In this document: piece after piece, positions 41,482 to 50,608 of the stretch
How positions within the stretch are numbered: the stretch's first letter is position 1
Layout: the number at the start of each line of letters is the position of its first letter
Assembly: GCA_016703025.1 (NCBI GenBank)
Contig: JADJCV010000002.1
Location: forward strand, 124,001-188,000
DNA: 64,000 nt
Origin: Candidatus Avedoeria danica
GTDB lineage: Bacteria; Chloroflexota; Anaerolineae; Epilineales; Epilineaceae
Reading direction: 5' to 3'
Program-made: the position numbers and the translations under genes
The notes under the pieces: generated by a model
Told to the model about the DNA's origin: nothing
The model's database searches: none
What the model saw: only the letters and a program-made list of their open reading frames with translations

Positions 41482-43848
41482 ATGCGCATCCTGTTCCGCG
41501 CCGCCGCCGCGCTTTCCCTCGCCGTCGCCCTTGCGGCCGTCGCCGCGCCCGCCCCCGCGGCCCACGCCCAGCCGCGCCGCACGGCCACCCCGACGCGCAC
41601 CCCGACGCTGACGCGCACGCCGACGCTCACCCGCACCCCGACGCGCACGCGCACCCCGACCTCGACGCACACCCCGACCCGCACCCCCACCCCGTCGCGC
41701 ACGCCGACGGCGACGGTCTGGGCCGAAGCATCACTGGGCGGCGGTCCGGTGTACGACCTGGCCGCGAGCCCGCTCGACGCGCCCGACGCCGGCTGGCAGC
41801 AGCACCTCGTGGCCACCGGCAACGATGTCTTCCTCAGCCTCGACGCCACCGCTTGGCGCACCGGCCGGACCGGCGTCCCCGATGCCGGCAACATCGTGTC
41901 GGCGCCCGACGGCCGGTTCTTCGTGGCCACGCGCGGCGGCAAGGGCTACCGCAGCATGAACGACGGCAACGACTGGTCCGAGCTGTCGATCGGCGGCGAC
42001 GACGATCCGGTCCGCTTCCTGGCCGCCTCGCCCGATTTCCTGAACGAGCCTGAGGCGTACGCGATCACGATCGAGGACGGTCAGCTCTATCGCACCGAGG
42101 ACTCGGGCAGCAGCTGGGCCGCCATCGTCGTCGACCTCGAGCAGCCGCACTTCAGCGCCGCTCTGGCCTATTCGCCGGTCGTCGCGTTCGACAAGACGGC
42201 GTTCCTCGGCACGGACCGCGGCATCTACCGCACGACGGATGACGGGCGGAGCTGGGAGTTGAGGGTCGGGCCGGCCGCCGGCCCTTCCGCGGGCCCGCGC
42301 TTCGGACCCGAGGGCGGCGAGTTGCGCCACCAGGGAATCCTGTTGCCCGCCGAGTGGGGCGACGACATGCGGCGCAAGGGCGACCCGATCGTGCGCGCGA
42401 TGTTCGCCTGGAACGAGAGCGGCGTCTGGCAGAGCGATGACGACGCCGCGACGTGGCGCAAGCTGCCGGTGCCGGCAGCCATCGAGACCGTGCACCACCT
42501 GGCGGCCTCGCCCGGCTTCCCGGCCGACCCGCTCCTCCTCGTCACCGGCGCCGGGGTGGGCATCGTCGGCGCCGTCTCGACGGACGGAGGCGGCACGTGG
42601 CGGACGATCGCGACGGATGATCCCGGCCTCGTCGGGACGCGCGGCGCGTTCGCGCGGGCGTTCGTGCCGCTGCCCGTCAAGGACATCATCCCCCCGCGCA
42701 AGGACCCGTCGATGGTCCACAATTCCTTCCTGCCGATCATGTGGATGTCACCGCTGCGCGTGCCGACGCCGATCCCCGGCCAGCCGCTGCCGACCCCGAC
42801 CTACCTGGCCGTGCCCACCGTGCCGGTGCAGCGCGAGGTCTACCTGGCCACCGACGGCAGCGGTGTCTGGCGCTCGACGGACGACGGGAGCTCGTGGCAG
42901 CGCCCGTACGACGCGCTGCCGAACGGCGGCCCGACGTGCGTGACGTTCCTGTCGGGCGACGGCCAGCTGCTCCTGGCCGGCACGGAAGCGGCCGGCCTCT
43001 ATCGCTCGTCCGACGGCGGCGCAACGTGGTCCCGCCTCGACGGCGCGTTGCCGCGCGGCGAGGGCGAGAGGATTCAGGCGATCGAGCCGTCGCCCGCGTT
43101 CGACAGCGACCGGACGGTCTTCGCCACGACGGCCAGCGGCGTCTGGGTCAGCCGCGATGGCGGCACCGCCTGGCAGCGCACCGCCGGCCCGGCACCGGCC
43201 CGCACGCTGGCCGTGTCGCCCGACTTCGCCAACGACCGCACCGTGCTCGTCGACGGCTGGCTCTCGACGGACGGCGGCGCCACCTGGAACGCGACCGCGG
43301 CCCGCGACACGTTCCCATGGCGCGCCGTCGCGTTCTCGCCGCGCTACGCCCAGGATCGGACGATCTGGGCCGGCACGGACGCCGTCGGGCGGCTGCTGCC
43401 GAACCACCTCGGCCTCTACCGCTCGACGGACGGCGGCGGGAGTTGGGCGCAGATCGACGACAACCTCTTGCTCGACCGCGGCGTCTTCAGCCTCGCCCTC
43501 CTCTCGGCCAGCTCGGCCGAGCCGGTGCGCGTCTTCGTCGGCACGAGCAACGGGCTGATCCGGTCGATCGACGACGGCGGGACGTGGCAAGGGGTGAACA
43601 CGTTCTCCGGGCAGGTGATCGGCGGCCTCGACTCGATCGTCCTGACCCGCATCGAGTTCGGCATCGTCGCCGTGGCCTCCGCGCGCGGCGTCGGCTGGTC
43701 GACGGACCGGGGCCTGAACTGGACGCTCGCAGCGGACGGCCCGAAGACCGTCTCACGGGTGACGCTTGCGCCCGACGGCCAACACGTCGTCGTCACGACG
43801 CGCCTGACGCTCGCCCGGCGGCAGATCCCCGACGTGCCGGCGGACTGA
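41482..43848 (+). CDS. Secreted BNR/sortilin-type propeller protein with Thr/Pro linker
   Basis: 788 residues, ATG 41482 with GGGAG 7 bases upstream. Sec signal peptide cleaved near AAHAQ, then a Thr/Pro/Arg linker (about 33-78) made of TPTRTPT units, then Asp-box-like repeats of the photosynthesis-assembly/sortilin propeller type: GIYRTTDDGRSWELRVG, GVWQSDDDAATWRKLPVP, GVWRSTDDGSSWQRPYD, GLYRSSDGGATWSRLDGAL, GVWVSRDGGTAWQRT and GLIRSIDDGGTWQGVN. No anchor visible. Function unknown, probably extracellular recognition. The linker is a candidate O-glycosylation target for the GT39 enzyme encoded next. Confidence 0.83.
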   Translation: MRILFRAAAALSLAVALAAVAAPAPAAHAQPRRTATPTRTPTLTRTPTLTRTPTRTRTPTSTHTPTRTPTPSRTPTATVWAEASLGGGPVYDLAASPLDAPDAGWQQHLVATGNDVFLSLDATAWRTGRTGVPDAGNIVSAPDGRFFVATRGGKGYRSMNDGNDWSELSIGGDDDPVRFLAASPDFLNEPEAYAITIEDGQLYRTEDSGSSWAAIVVDLEQPHFSAALAYSPVVAFDKTAFLGTDRGIYRTTDDGRSWELRVGPAAGPSAGPRFGPEGGELRHQGILLPAEWGDDMRRKGDPIVRAMFAWNESGVWQSDDDAATWRKLPVPAAIETVHHLAASPGFPADPLLLVTGAGVGIVGAVSTDGGGTWRTIATDDPGLVGTRGAFARAFVPLPVKDIIPPRKDPSMVHNSFLPIMWMSPLRVPTPIPGQPLPTPTYLAVPTVPVQREVYLATDGSGVWRSTDDGSSWQRPYDALPNGGPTCVTFLSGDGQLLLAGTEAAGLYRSSDGGATWSRLDGALPRGEGERIQAIEPSPAFDSDRTVFATTASGVWVSRDGGTAWQRTAGPAPARTLAVSPDFANDRTVLVDGWLSTDGGATWNATAARDTFPWRAVAFSPRYAQDRTIWAGTDAVGRLLPNHLGLYRSTDGGGSWAQIDDNLLLDRGVFSLALLSASSAEPVRVFVGTSNGLIRSIDDGGTWQGVNTFSGQVIGGLDSIVLTRIEFGIVAVASARGVGWSTDRGLNWTLAADGPKTVSRVTLAPDGQHVVVTTRLTLARRQIPDVPAD

Positions 43849-46800
43849 CACCGCTGCCGGCCGAGGGCCACGTCGCCGCCCCACCGACGCACCACGCCGA
43901 GCGTGCTGCCGCGCTGAACGCGCGCGCGGCGCGATCGGCGGCGTCGGCGCGCGGCGGCGTCGCGCTCGTCCGCGCGCACGCCTGGGACATCGCGGCGATC
44001 GTGGCGTTCGTCGCGCTCGTCGCGTTCTACCGCCGCAATCTCGTTGGCTGGCTCATCAGCGACGACGAGGGGAGCTACCTGTATGCGGCGTGGCGGATGT
44101 CGCTGGGCGAGCGGCCGTACCGCGACTTCCTGACGCCGCAGCTGCCGGTCTTCCTGCTGCCGGGCGGCTGGCTGATGGGCGTCGCCGGCGCCAGCGTGCA
44201 CGCCGCCCGCCTGCTGGCCGTCGGCCTGACGATGACCGCCGGCATCGCCACGTGGGCGACGGCGCGGCGGTTGTTCGGGCCAGCGGTGGCGGCCGTCGCC
44301 CTCGTCGCGATGCTCCTGCAGCCGGACGTGTTCGCCGTCGGCCGGGTGTATCGGCCCGAACCGTTCATGCTGGCCGCGCAGGCGCTGGCGGTGGCGGCCT
44401 TCGCCCGAGCCGTCGTGCCGCGGCCCGGACGCGAGGACCCGCCGGTGCGGGTATGGCTCGTGGTCAGCGGGGCGCTGTTCGGCGTGGCGACGTTGGCCAA
44501 GCTGTTCGGGCCTTGGCCGCTCGGCGGGCTGTTGTTGTGGTTGGTGGTGGACGGGCGGCGGCGCCGACGGCCGCTCGGATCGATCGTCGGCGACGGGCTG
44601 GCGGCCGTGCTGGCGGCCGTCGTCGTGACGGTGGCGGGGCTGGCGGCGATCGGCGTCTACAGCGGCGGGATCGGGACGATGGTCGAGGCGACGATCGGCC
44701 ACCACCTGCGGCAGGGGGCGTCGAAGCCGCTGGGTCAAGTGATTGGCGAGGGCTTCGGGTTGTTCGCGCTCTACATCCGCGACGGCGGGCGGGCGCTGGC
44801 GCTGGCCGTCGCGCTGGCCGTGGCCTGGGACGCGGTCCGCCGGCCGGGGCGCGAGACGGCGATCTTCGCGTGGCAGCTGGCGTCGGCGCTGGCGTTCTTC
44901 GCGCTGGCCCGCGACCGCTACCCGCGGCACCTGGTCTACCTGGCGCCGGCGCTGGCCGTCCTGTTTGCGGTGGGCGTGCGACGCATGTTCCTCGCGGCGC
45001 GGCGGCTCGAGGTCGACCGCTCCGCTGAAGGCGGGCTGCTGAAGGGGGTCGCGGTCGCGTTGACGGTGGGCTTGGCGCTGGGCTGGTACCTGTTCGATCG
45101 GGACTACACGGCCGCCCGTGAAGAGGACGGCACGGTGCGGCTGGCGGACGTGCTGGCGGCGTTGAGCGGTCCGGACGACGTCGTCCTGTCGGACTACTCG
45201 GAGTTGAACTTCTATGCCCAGCGCCCGACGACGTACGCCGCGGCCTCGCTGTCCACGGGTGCGGTGTCGAGCGGTCAGATCACGTGGCGCCGGATCGCGG
45301 ACGATCTGCAGCGATCCGGCAAGGAGCCGGCGCTCCTGGCGCTCGAGACCGGCAGCCCATACAGCCACCTGAGCTATCTGTCGGGCGATGACCGCGCGGC
45401 GTTTCAGGCGTGGATCAAAGCGGGGTGGCACGATGTCGGTGGGATCGAGCGCGGGCCGCAGAGGTATCGGCTCCATCTGCCGCGCGGGCGGGAGCCCGGT
45501 GCCGTAGCGGCGTTCGATGGCGGTCCGGTGCTCGTCGCTGGGGGGGCGGATCGGTCGGGGGCGACGGCGGGCGATGGCTTTGAGGTGAAGACGGTGTGGC
45601 GTGCGGTGGGGGCGATGTCGGACCCGCTGTCCGTGACGGTTCGGCTGATCGACGCGGCGGGCAACGAGCCGATCGCACCGGTCGATGCGCTCCTGAAGGC
45701 GTCGGGCACCGAGCGCTCAACGGATCGCTGGGCGCCGGACGAGTGGACGGCGATGCGGGTTGCCGTCGCGTTGCCGCAAGGAGTTCCGCCCGGGACGTAT
45801 CGGGTGCTGCTCGGGCTCTATCGACGGGACGAGGGGCGGCCGGTGCAGCTCGGGGCGACGGCCGGCGACGGGCGGCCGATCGGCGGGGCGGTGGTGCTCG
45901 GCCAGCCGATCGTCGTGTCGGGCTGGCGGGCGCGCTCCGATGCCGCGGCGGCACGGGCGCTCGGCATGTCGCCGCCGGTCGCGGGTGTCGAATCAACCGG
46001 CGCCGCATCCACGGCGGCCGGATGGACGGCAGCCGGGCTGGCGCTGGTGGGGGTCGGCGAGATGCCGACGGGCACGGTTCAGGCCGGGACGGTGTTCCCG
46101 TTGCCGCTGGCGTTCCGGTTGCGGGAGGCGGGAAGGCCGCCATCGATCGTGCTGACGCTGACCGACCCGGCGACGGGCGCGATCGCCGGCGACAGCCGCG
46201 TCACCCTGGCCGCGGATGTCGCCGCCAGCGATGTCGCCCTTTGGCCCGCCGGCCTCACCATCCGACGCACGTTCCGCGTCCCGGTGTTCGCGAACGCCGG
46301 GGCCGGCCGTTACCGCGCCTACGCCGCCTGGCCAGCCGGCCTGGAAGAAGGGGGCGTGCGCGTCGAGGTGGGCGAAGTCGAGGTCGTGGCGCGGGACGTC
46401 TCGGGCGCCATCTTCGATGTCGAGGCGATCCGTCCGCGGCTGCCGATCGTCCTCGACGCGCGGCTGGGCGACGTCGGCACGCTGATCGCGGCGTCCGTGC
46501 CCGCGACGGCGACGGTCGGCACGGGGCTGACGGTGGTGCTGGGCTGGCGCGCGCGCAGCCCGTCGTCCGTGCCGTACAAGGTGACGGTTCAGCTGTTGAA
46601 CGCCGAAGGCGTGCCGGTCGCACAGCATGACGCGGAGCCGGCGGAGGATCATCGGCCGACGACCGGCTGGCTGCCGGACGAGATCGTCGTCGACCGTCAC
46701 GTGATCCAGCTCCCGCCGGACCTGGTGGCGGGCGCCTACACGCTGGCCGCTGCGCTCTACCACCCGCTGACCGCCGATCGGCTGCCGCGCACGGGGGGCG

Positions 46801-46856
46801 AGACGGCCGATGTCGCGCCCGGCCTGGTGCGGCTCGGGAGCATCCGCATCGAGTGA
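43845..46856 (+). CDS. GT39-type glycosyltransferase with long external tail
   Basis: 1003 residues if read from CTG 43845, which overlaps the upstream stop. No ATG, GTG or TTG exists in frame before the first membrane segment, so a CTG start or a missed upstream base is implied. Acidic motif WLISDDEGSYLYAAWR follows the first segment, then PQLPVFLLPGGWLMG and GRVYRPEPFMLAAQAL; about ten segments in all (to about 410). The remaining 550 residues are outside and carry beta modules (DPLSVTVRLIDAAGNEPI, PPGTYRVLLGLYRRDEGRP, LVAGAYTLAAALYHPL) like those in the other GT39 proteins. It probably uses the polyprenyl-phosphate sugar made by the GT2 enzyme two genes upstream. Confidence 0.78.
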   Translation: MTPLPAEGHVAAPPTHHAERAAALNARAARSAASARGGVALVRAHAWDIAAIVAFVALVAFYRRNLVGWLISDDEGSYLYAAWRMSLGERPYRDFLTPQLPVFLLPGGWLMGVAGASVHAARLLAVGLTMTAGIATWATARRLFGPAVAAVALVAMLLQPDVFAVGRVYRPEPFMLAAQALAVAAFARAVVPRPGREDPPVRVWLVVSGALFGVATLAKLFGPWPLGGLLLWLVVDGRRRRRPLGSIVGDGLAAVLAAVVVTVAGLAAIGVYSGGIGTMVEATIGHHLRQGASKPLGQVIGEGFGLFALYIRDGGRALALAVALAVAWDAVRRPGRETAIFAWQLASALAFFALARDRYPRHLVYLAPALAVLFAVGVRRMFLAARRLEVDRSAEGGLLKGVAVALTVGLALGWYLFDRDYTAAREEDGTVRLADVLAALSGPDDVVLSDYSELNFYAQRPTTYAAASLSTGAVSSGQITWRRIADDLQRSGKEPALLALETGSPYSHLSYLSGDDRAAFQAWIKAGWHDVGGIERGPQRYRLHLPRGREPGAVAAFDGGPVLVAGGADRSGATAGDGFEVKTVWRAVGAMSDPLSVTVRLIDAAGNEPIAPVDALLKASGTERSTDRWAPDEWTAMRVAVALPQGVPPGTYRVLLGLYRRDEGRPVQLGATAGDGRPIGGAVVLGQPIVVSGWRARSDAAAARALGMSPPVAGVESTGAASTAAGWTAAGLALVGVGEMPTGTVQAGTVFPLPLAFRLREAGRPPSIVLTLTDPATGAIAGDSRVTLAADVAASDVALWPAGLTIRRTFRVPVFANAGAGRYRAYAAWPAGLEEGGVRVEVGEVEVVARDVSGAIFDVEAIRPRLPIVLDARLGDVGTLIAASVPATATVGTGLTVVLGWRARSPSSVPYKVTVQLLNAEGVPVAQHDAEPAEDHRPTTGWLPDEIVVDRHVIQLPPDLVAGAYTLAAALYHPLTADRLPRTGGETADVAPGLVRLGSIRIE

Positions 46857-46874
46857 TGGTCGAGTGATGGGCAA

Positions 46875-46909
46875 GGCGCGGGGAGAGCCCCTTCAGCCCC
46901 CCCCGCGCC
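46875..46909 (+). terminator. Hairpin after the GT39 gene
   Basis: GGCGCGGGG (46875-46883) pairs with CCCCGCGCC (46901-46909), loop 17 bases, 18 bases after the stop at 46856. No U-tract. Confidence 0.45.
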
Positions 46910-47052
46910 ACGCGGAACCGGCGCACCACGGTTCAGCGGAGATATGAACACACCAGCGGGCCGGAGCTGACCGGCGCGTGGCGCCCGAGCTGTCGCCAAC
47001 GTGTCCGTTTCGCCCTCCCGCGCCGGGCGCCGCGGCGGTATCCTGCCTGCCG

Positions 47053-49596
47053 ATGTGGCTCGCCCGTACGTGCACCCTCTGGCTCATCGGCATCGCTGCC
47101 GCCGACGTGCTCTGGCCGCCGACGGAGCGCCCGCCGGATGTGCGCATCGGCGGCGCGCTCGTCGTGCTGGCGGTCCTCGTCGCGCTCGGCGCCGGCCGGC
47201 GGGTGCGGGCGATTCGCGTCGGGGCGATGGCGGTCGCGATCGTGCTGGCCGGGGCCGGTCGGGTCTGGCTGGCGCGGCCGCGCTTCGATCCGGGGGACAT
47301 CGCCCATTGGCGGGATCGGGGCGCGCGGAGCGTCGAGGGGATCGTGGCGGCGGAGCCTGAGCGGCGGGACGGCGGCGTGCACTACGTCGTGGCGGTCGAG
47401 CGGGTGGCGGAGTCACGGGACGACGGTGGACCGCTGCTGCCCGGACACGGCTTGCTCCTGGCACAGGCGGCGCGCTACCCCGTCTATGCGTACGGCGACC
47501 GCGTGCGCGTGCGCGGCGATGTCGTTCCGCCGCCCGTGCTGCCGGGATTCGACTACCGGACGTTTCTGGCGCGCAAGGGCATTCATGCGATCGTCCGGCG
47601 CGCGCACGTGGAGCGGGTCGACGGGCGCCGGGGCGGCTACATCGTCCCGCGGGTGCTGATCGCCATCAAGGTGCGGGCGCAGCGCGTCGTGGCGCACTCC
47701 CTGCCCGAACCCGAGGCCTCGCTGGCCACCGGCATCCTCCTCGGCGACGACGACGGGATCCCGCGGCGGGTGGCCGATGCGTTCCGGCGGACGAACACAA
47801 CGCACGTGATCGCGATCTCGGGGTCGAACATCGCGCTGCTCGTCGCGGCCCTCCGGGTGTGGCTGGGGCGGTGGCGACGGCGGGGCTGGGCAACCGTCGC
47901 GACGATCGCCGTCGTCGCCGCCTACACCGTCCTCGTCGGTGCCGATCCGGCGGTCGTGCGGGCCGCGATCATGGGCGGGCTCGTCGTCCTGGCGCTGGCG
48001 AGCGATCGACGGGCCGAGGCCGTCACGGCGCTGGCGCTGTCCGGCGCACTGATGACGGCGTGGCGGCCGGCGATCATCGGCGACCTCGGGTTCCAGCTGT
48101 CGTTCGCGGCCACGGCGGGCCTCGTCGCGTTCGCCGGGCGGTTGGGCCGCTGGGTCGGGTCGCGCGTCGAGGCGCGGGCCGGGGGCGAGGGGGGCCGCGG
48201 CGCATACGTCGAGGGCGCACCGGCCGAACTTCGTAACGGCGACCCTTCGTTCCGCCCGACGGGGCGGATCATGGCGCTCCTGAACGAGTCCGTCCTCGTC
48301 ACGCTGGCGGCGCAGCTCACGACGTGGCCGCTCATCGCCTGGCACACCGGCCAGCTCGGCGCCGTCGGACTCGTGGCCAACGTCCTGATCGTCCCGGCGC
48401 AGCCCGCCGTGATGGCCGCCGGCGGCGCGACGATCGCCGCCGGCCTCGTGTCGCCCGGACTTGGTCGCCTTGTGGGTGCGGTGGCCTGGCTGCCGCTGGC
48501 TTGGACGGTCCGCGTCGTCGAGGCGTGTGCCGCGTTGCCGGGCGCGGCGCTGGCGTGGCGGCCGCCGCTCACGCTTGTCGTCGGCTACTCCCTCGCGCTG
48601 GCCGTCGCGGCGATGCCGGGCGAGGTGCGGCGGGTTGCGCGTGGCGTTTGCGACGGGCTCGCACGATGGCGTGCCCGTTCGTCGCGCGGCGCGGTCGACG
48701 CCCCGGCGGGTCGCAGCGGCACCCGTCGGTTCCTGCGGCGCATCGGCTGGCCTGTCTTCGTCCTGGCCGGTGGCGCCGCCGTCCTGGCGTGGCGTGCCGT
48801 GCTCACCCAGCCCGACGGCCTGCTGCACGTCACGGCCCTCGACGTCGGCCAAGGCGACGCGATCCTCGTCGTCGCGCCGAACGGCCGGCGGATGCTCGTC
48901 GACGGCGGGCCGAGCCCGAGCGCGGTGCTCGATGGGCTTGGCCGGCGATTCGCGCCGTGGGATCGCCGACTCGACGTCGTCGTGCTGACCCACCCGGACG
49001 CCGACCATCTGGGCGGGCTGCCGGCGGTGTTGCGGCGGTACCGGGTGGGCCACATCGTCCAGCCCGAAGCCGAGCACGCGACGCCGGACGGACAGGCGTG
49101 GGACGCGGCGGTCGGGGCGGAGGGCGCGGTCGTGCACACCGCCACCGCGGGCATGCGGCTCGTGCTGGACGGTGCGACGGGCGTGGCGGCCGACGTGCGG
49201 TGGCCGCCGGCGGGCGACGTCGAGCGGGCGCTCGGCGTGGACGAGGTGCCGACGAACGATCGCTCGGTCGTGCTCGTGCTGCGCCATGGGCGGCGAAGCA
49301 TCGTGTTGACGGGCGACATCGAAGAGGCCGTCGAGCGGGCGCTGATGCGGTCGCGCGACGCACTGCGCGGCGACGTCCTCAAGGTCGCCCACCACGGCAG
49401 TGCCACGTCGTCGACCGCTGCCTTCCTGGCTGCCGTCGCGCCGCGACTGGCCGTGATCAGCGTCGGCGCCGACAACCGCTTCGGGCACCCGGACGAGGGC
49501 GTGCTCGGGCGGCTGGGGGGCACAGTGGTGCGCCGGACGGACGTCGACGGCGCGGTCGACGTGTTCACGGATGGGGAGGGCGTTTGGGTGCGGTGA
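47053..49596 (+). CDS. comEC: ComEC/Rec2 DNA-uptake channel protein
   Basis: 847 residues from ATG 47053 (GTG 46978 is an in-frame alternative). All three expected parts are present: N-terminal DUF4131 with oligonucleotide-binding-like segment (about 30-215), the competence membrane domain with THVIAISGSNIALLVAAL and GDLGFQLSFAATAGLVAFAG, and a C-terminal metallo-beta-lactamase domain (about 600-840) with VTALDVGQGDAILV, LTHPDADHLGGLP, STVVLVLRHG-type strand and KVAHHGSATSSTAAFL. It forms the channel for single-stranded DNA in natural transformation, and the hydrolase domain may degrade the second strand. It stands alone here. Confidence 0.9.
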   Translation: MWLARTCTLWLIGIAAADVLWPPTERPPDVRIGGALVVLAVLVALGAGRRVRAIRVGAMAVAIVLAGAGRVWLARPRFDPGDIAHWRDRGARSVEGIVAAEPERRDGGVHYVVAVERVAESRDDGGPLLPGHGLLLAQAARYPVYAYGDRVRVRGDVVPPPVLPGFDYRTFLARKGIHAIVRRAHVERVDGRRGGYIVPRVLIAIKVRAQRVVAHSLPEPEASLATGILLGDDDGIPRRVADAFRRTNTTHVIAISGSNIALLVAALRVWLGRWRRRGWATVATIAVVAAYTVLVGADPAVVRAAIMGGLVVLALASDRRAEAVTALALSGALMTAWRPAIIGDLGFQLSFAATAGLVAFAGRLGRWVGSRVEARAGGEGGRGAYVEGAPAELRNGDPSFRPTGRIMALLNESVLVTLAAQLTTWPLIAWHTGQLGAVGLVANVLIVPAQPAVMAAGGATIAAGLVSPGLGRLVGAVAWLPLAWTVRVVEACAALPGAALAWRPPLTLVVGYSLALAVAAMPGEVRRVARGVCDGLARWRARSSRGAVDAPAGRSGTRRFLRRIGWPVFVLAGGAAVLAWRAVLTQPDGLLHVTALDVGQGDAILVVAPNGRRMLVDGGPSPSAVLDGLGRRFAPWDRRLDVVVLTHPDADHLGGLPAVLRRYRVGHIVQPEAEHATPDGQAWDAAVGAEGAVVHTATAGMRLVLDGATGVAADVRWPPAGDVERALGVDEVPTNDRSVVLVLRHGRRSIVLTGDIEEAVERALMRSRDALRGDVLKVAHHGSATSSTAAFLAAVAPRLAVISVGADNRFGHPDEGVLGRLGGTVVRRTDVDGAVDVFTDGEGVWVR

Positions 49597-49706
49597 CGGT
49601 ATCGGGTGCGGTGCCAGCAGCGGGTGCGGTGGCGGTGTGGCAGCGGTGACGGTCTGGGGGCGGCGACAGTCCTCGGGCGGCGACAGTTTGGGAGCGACGA
49701 CAACGG
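49597..49706. repeat. Short degenerate repeats upstream of the regulator gene
   Basis: The gap after comEC contains several near-repeats (GCGGTGACGGT, GGGTGCGGT and two copies of GGCGACAGT) ending at the TATAAT at 49707. They could be slippage products or weak operator copies. Confidence 0.35.
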
Positions 49707-49712
49707 TATAAT
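49707..49712 (+). promoter_or_regulatory. Consensus -10 element of the regulator gene
   Basis: A perfect TATAAT, 32 bases before the ATG at 49744, rare in DNA of this composition. The -35 region is weak (CAGTTT at 49684). Confidence 0.6.
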
Positions 49713-49743
49713 CCCACGCTCGAGCGCCAGGGGGTACGATTCG

Positions 49744-50448
49744 ATGTCCCGTCCGATGCCCGAACGGCTGGCGGCCTTCGACCTCTTTGCCGGCCTCGAT
49801 GCCGCCGCGATGGACGACATCGCCGCCGCCGCAATCGAGCGCCGCCTCGAGGCCGGTGAGGTGTTCTTCCGGCAGGCCGAGCCGGCGGAGCGCTTCTTCG
49901 TCCTCGTCGACGGGCGCGTGCGATTGGTCCAGGTCACGCCCGATGGCCAGCAGGTCGTCGTCAGCTTCATCATGCCCGGCGAGGGCTTCGGCCTGGTCGC
50001 CGTGCTGGCCGGCAACGTCTACCCGCTGACGGCCGAGGCGATGGATCCGGCCGTCGGCTACGGCTGGGATGGCCCGACCTACAAGGCGCTGATGGCCCGC
50101 CATCCCGAGCTGTCGATGCGCAGCCTCGGCCTCGTCGCGCGGCGGGTCCACGAGTTCCAGGCGCGCAACCGCGAGCTCTCCACGGAGCGCGTCGAGCGCC
50201 GGATTGCCCGCACGCTCATCCGCCTGACGACCCAGAGCGGCACACGCCAGAGCGACGGCGTCCGTATCGACCTGCCGCTGACGCGCCAGGACGTGGCGGA
50301 GATGACGGGCACAACCGTCTACACCGTCAGCCGCATCCTCGCCGGCTGGCACGAAGCCGGGATCATCGATGCCGGTCGCAAGCGGATCGTCATCCGCCAG
50401 CCCCACAGCCTCGTGGCCATTGCCGAGGACCTGCCGCCCGCGCGCTGA
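49744..50448 (+). CDS. Crp/Fnr-family transcription regulator of the nos locus
   Basis: 234 residues, ATG 49744, preceded by GGGGG. N-terminal cyclic-nucleotide-type beta-roll (about 12-120: GEVFFRQAEPAERFFVLVDG), long dimer helix (about 125-155) and a winged helix-turn-helix with LTRQDVAEMTGTTVYTVSRIL. There is no cysteine in the whole protein, so it cannot hold an Fnr-type iron-sulfur cluster; a Dnr/NnrR-like NO-sensing or other small-ligand role is more likely. The recognition helix has Y-T-V-S-R where Fnr has E-T-I-S-R, which predicts a changed half-site. A matching palindrome lies 74 bases downstream, before the nos genes. Confidence 0.85.
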   Translation: MSRPMPERLAAFDLFAGLDAAAMDDIAAAAIERRLEAGEVFFRQAEPAERFFVLVDGRVRLVQVTPDGQQVVVSFIMPGEGFGLVAVLAGNVYPLTAEAMDPAVGYGWDGPTYKALMARHPELSMRSLGLVARRVHEFQARNRELSTERVERRIARTLIRLTTQSGTRQSDGVRIDLPLTRQDVAEMTGTTVYTVSRILAGWHEAGIIDAGRKRIVIRQPHSLVAIAEDLPPAR

Positions 50449-50521
50449 TCGCCGGGTGCCTGGTACACCACCCTTGCAGAATCGCCGGGTTCCGCACCCT
50501 TGCGGCAACCCCTCCGCCAAA

Positions 50522-50563
50522 TTGCGATAGCGCAACGTCGCCCAACGGCGCCGGGCGTAGGCT
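50522..50563 (+). promoter_or_regulatory. Candidate Crp/Fnr-type operator and -10 of the nos operon
   Basis: TTGCG-ATAG-CGCAA (50522-50535), a perfect inverted repeat with the N4 spacing of Fnr boxes. Downstream TAGGCT (50558-50563) can act as -10; if so the start is near 50570 and the palindrome is centred at -41.5, the standard position for class II activation. The predicted transcript leads into the DUF1858, sco and nosZ genes. Confidence 0.55.
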
Positions 50564-50608
50564 GTGCCTGCGTCCGAGGTGGGCGCGCCGCTTGGGGTGG
50601 GGGTCGGC

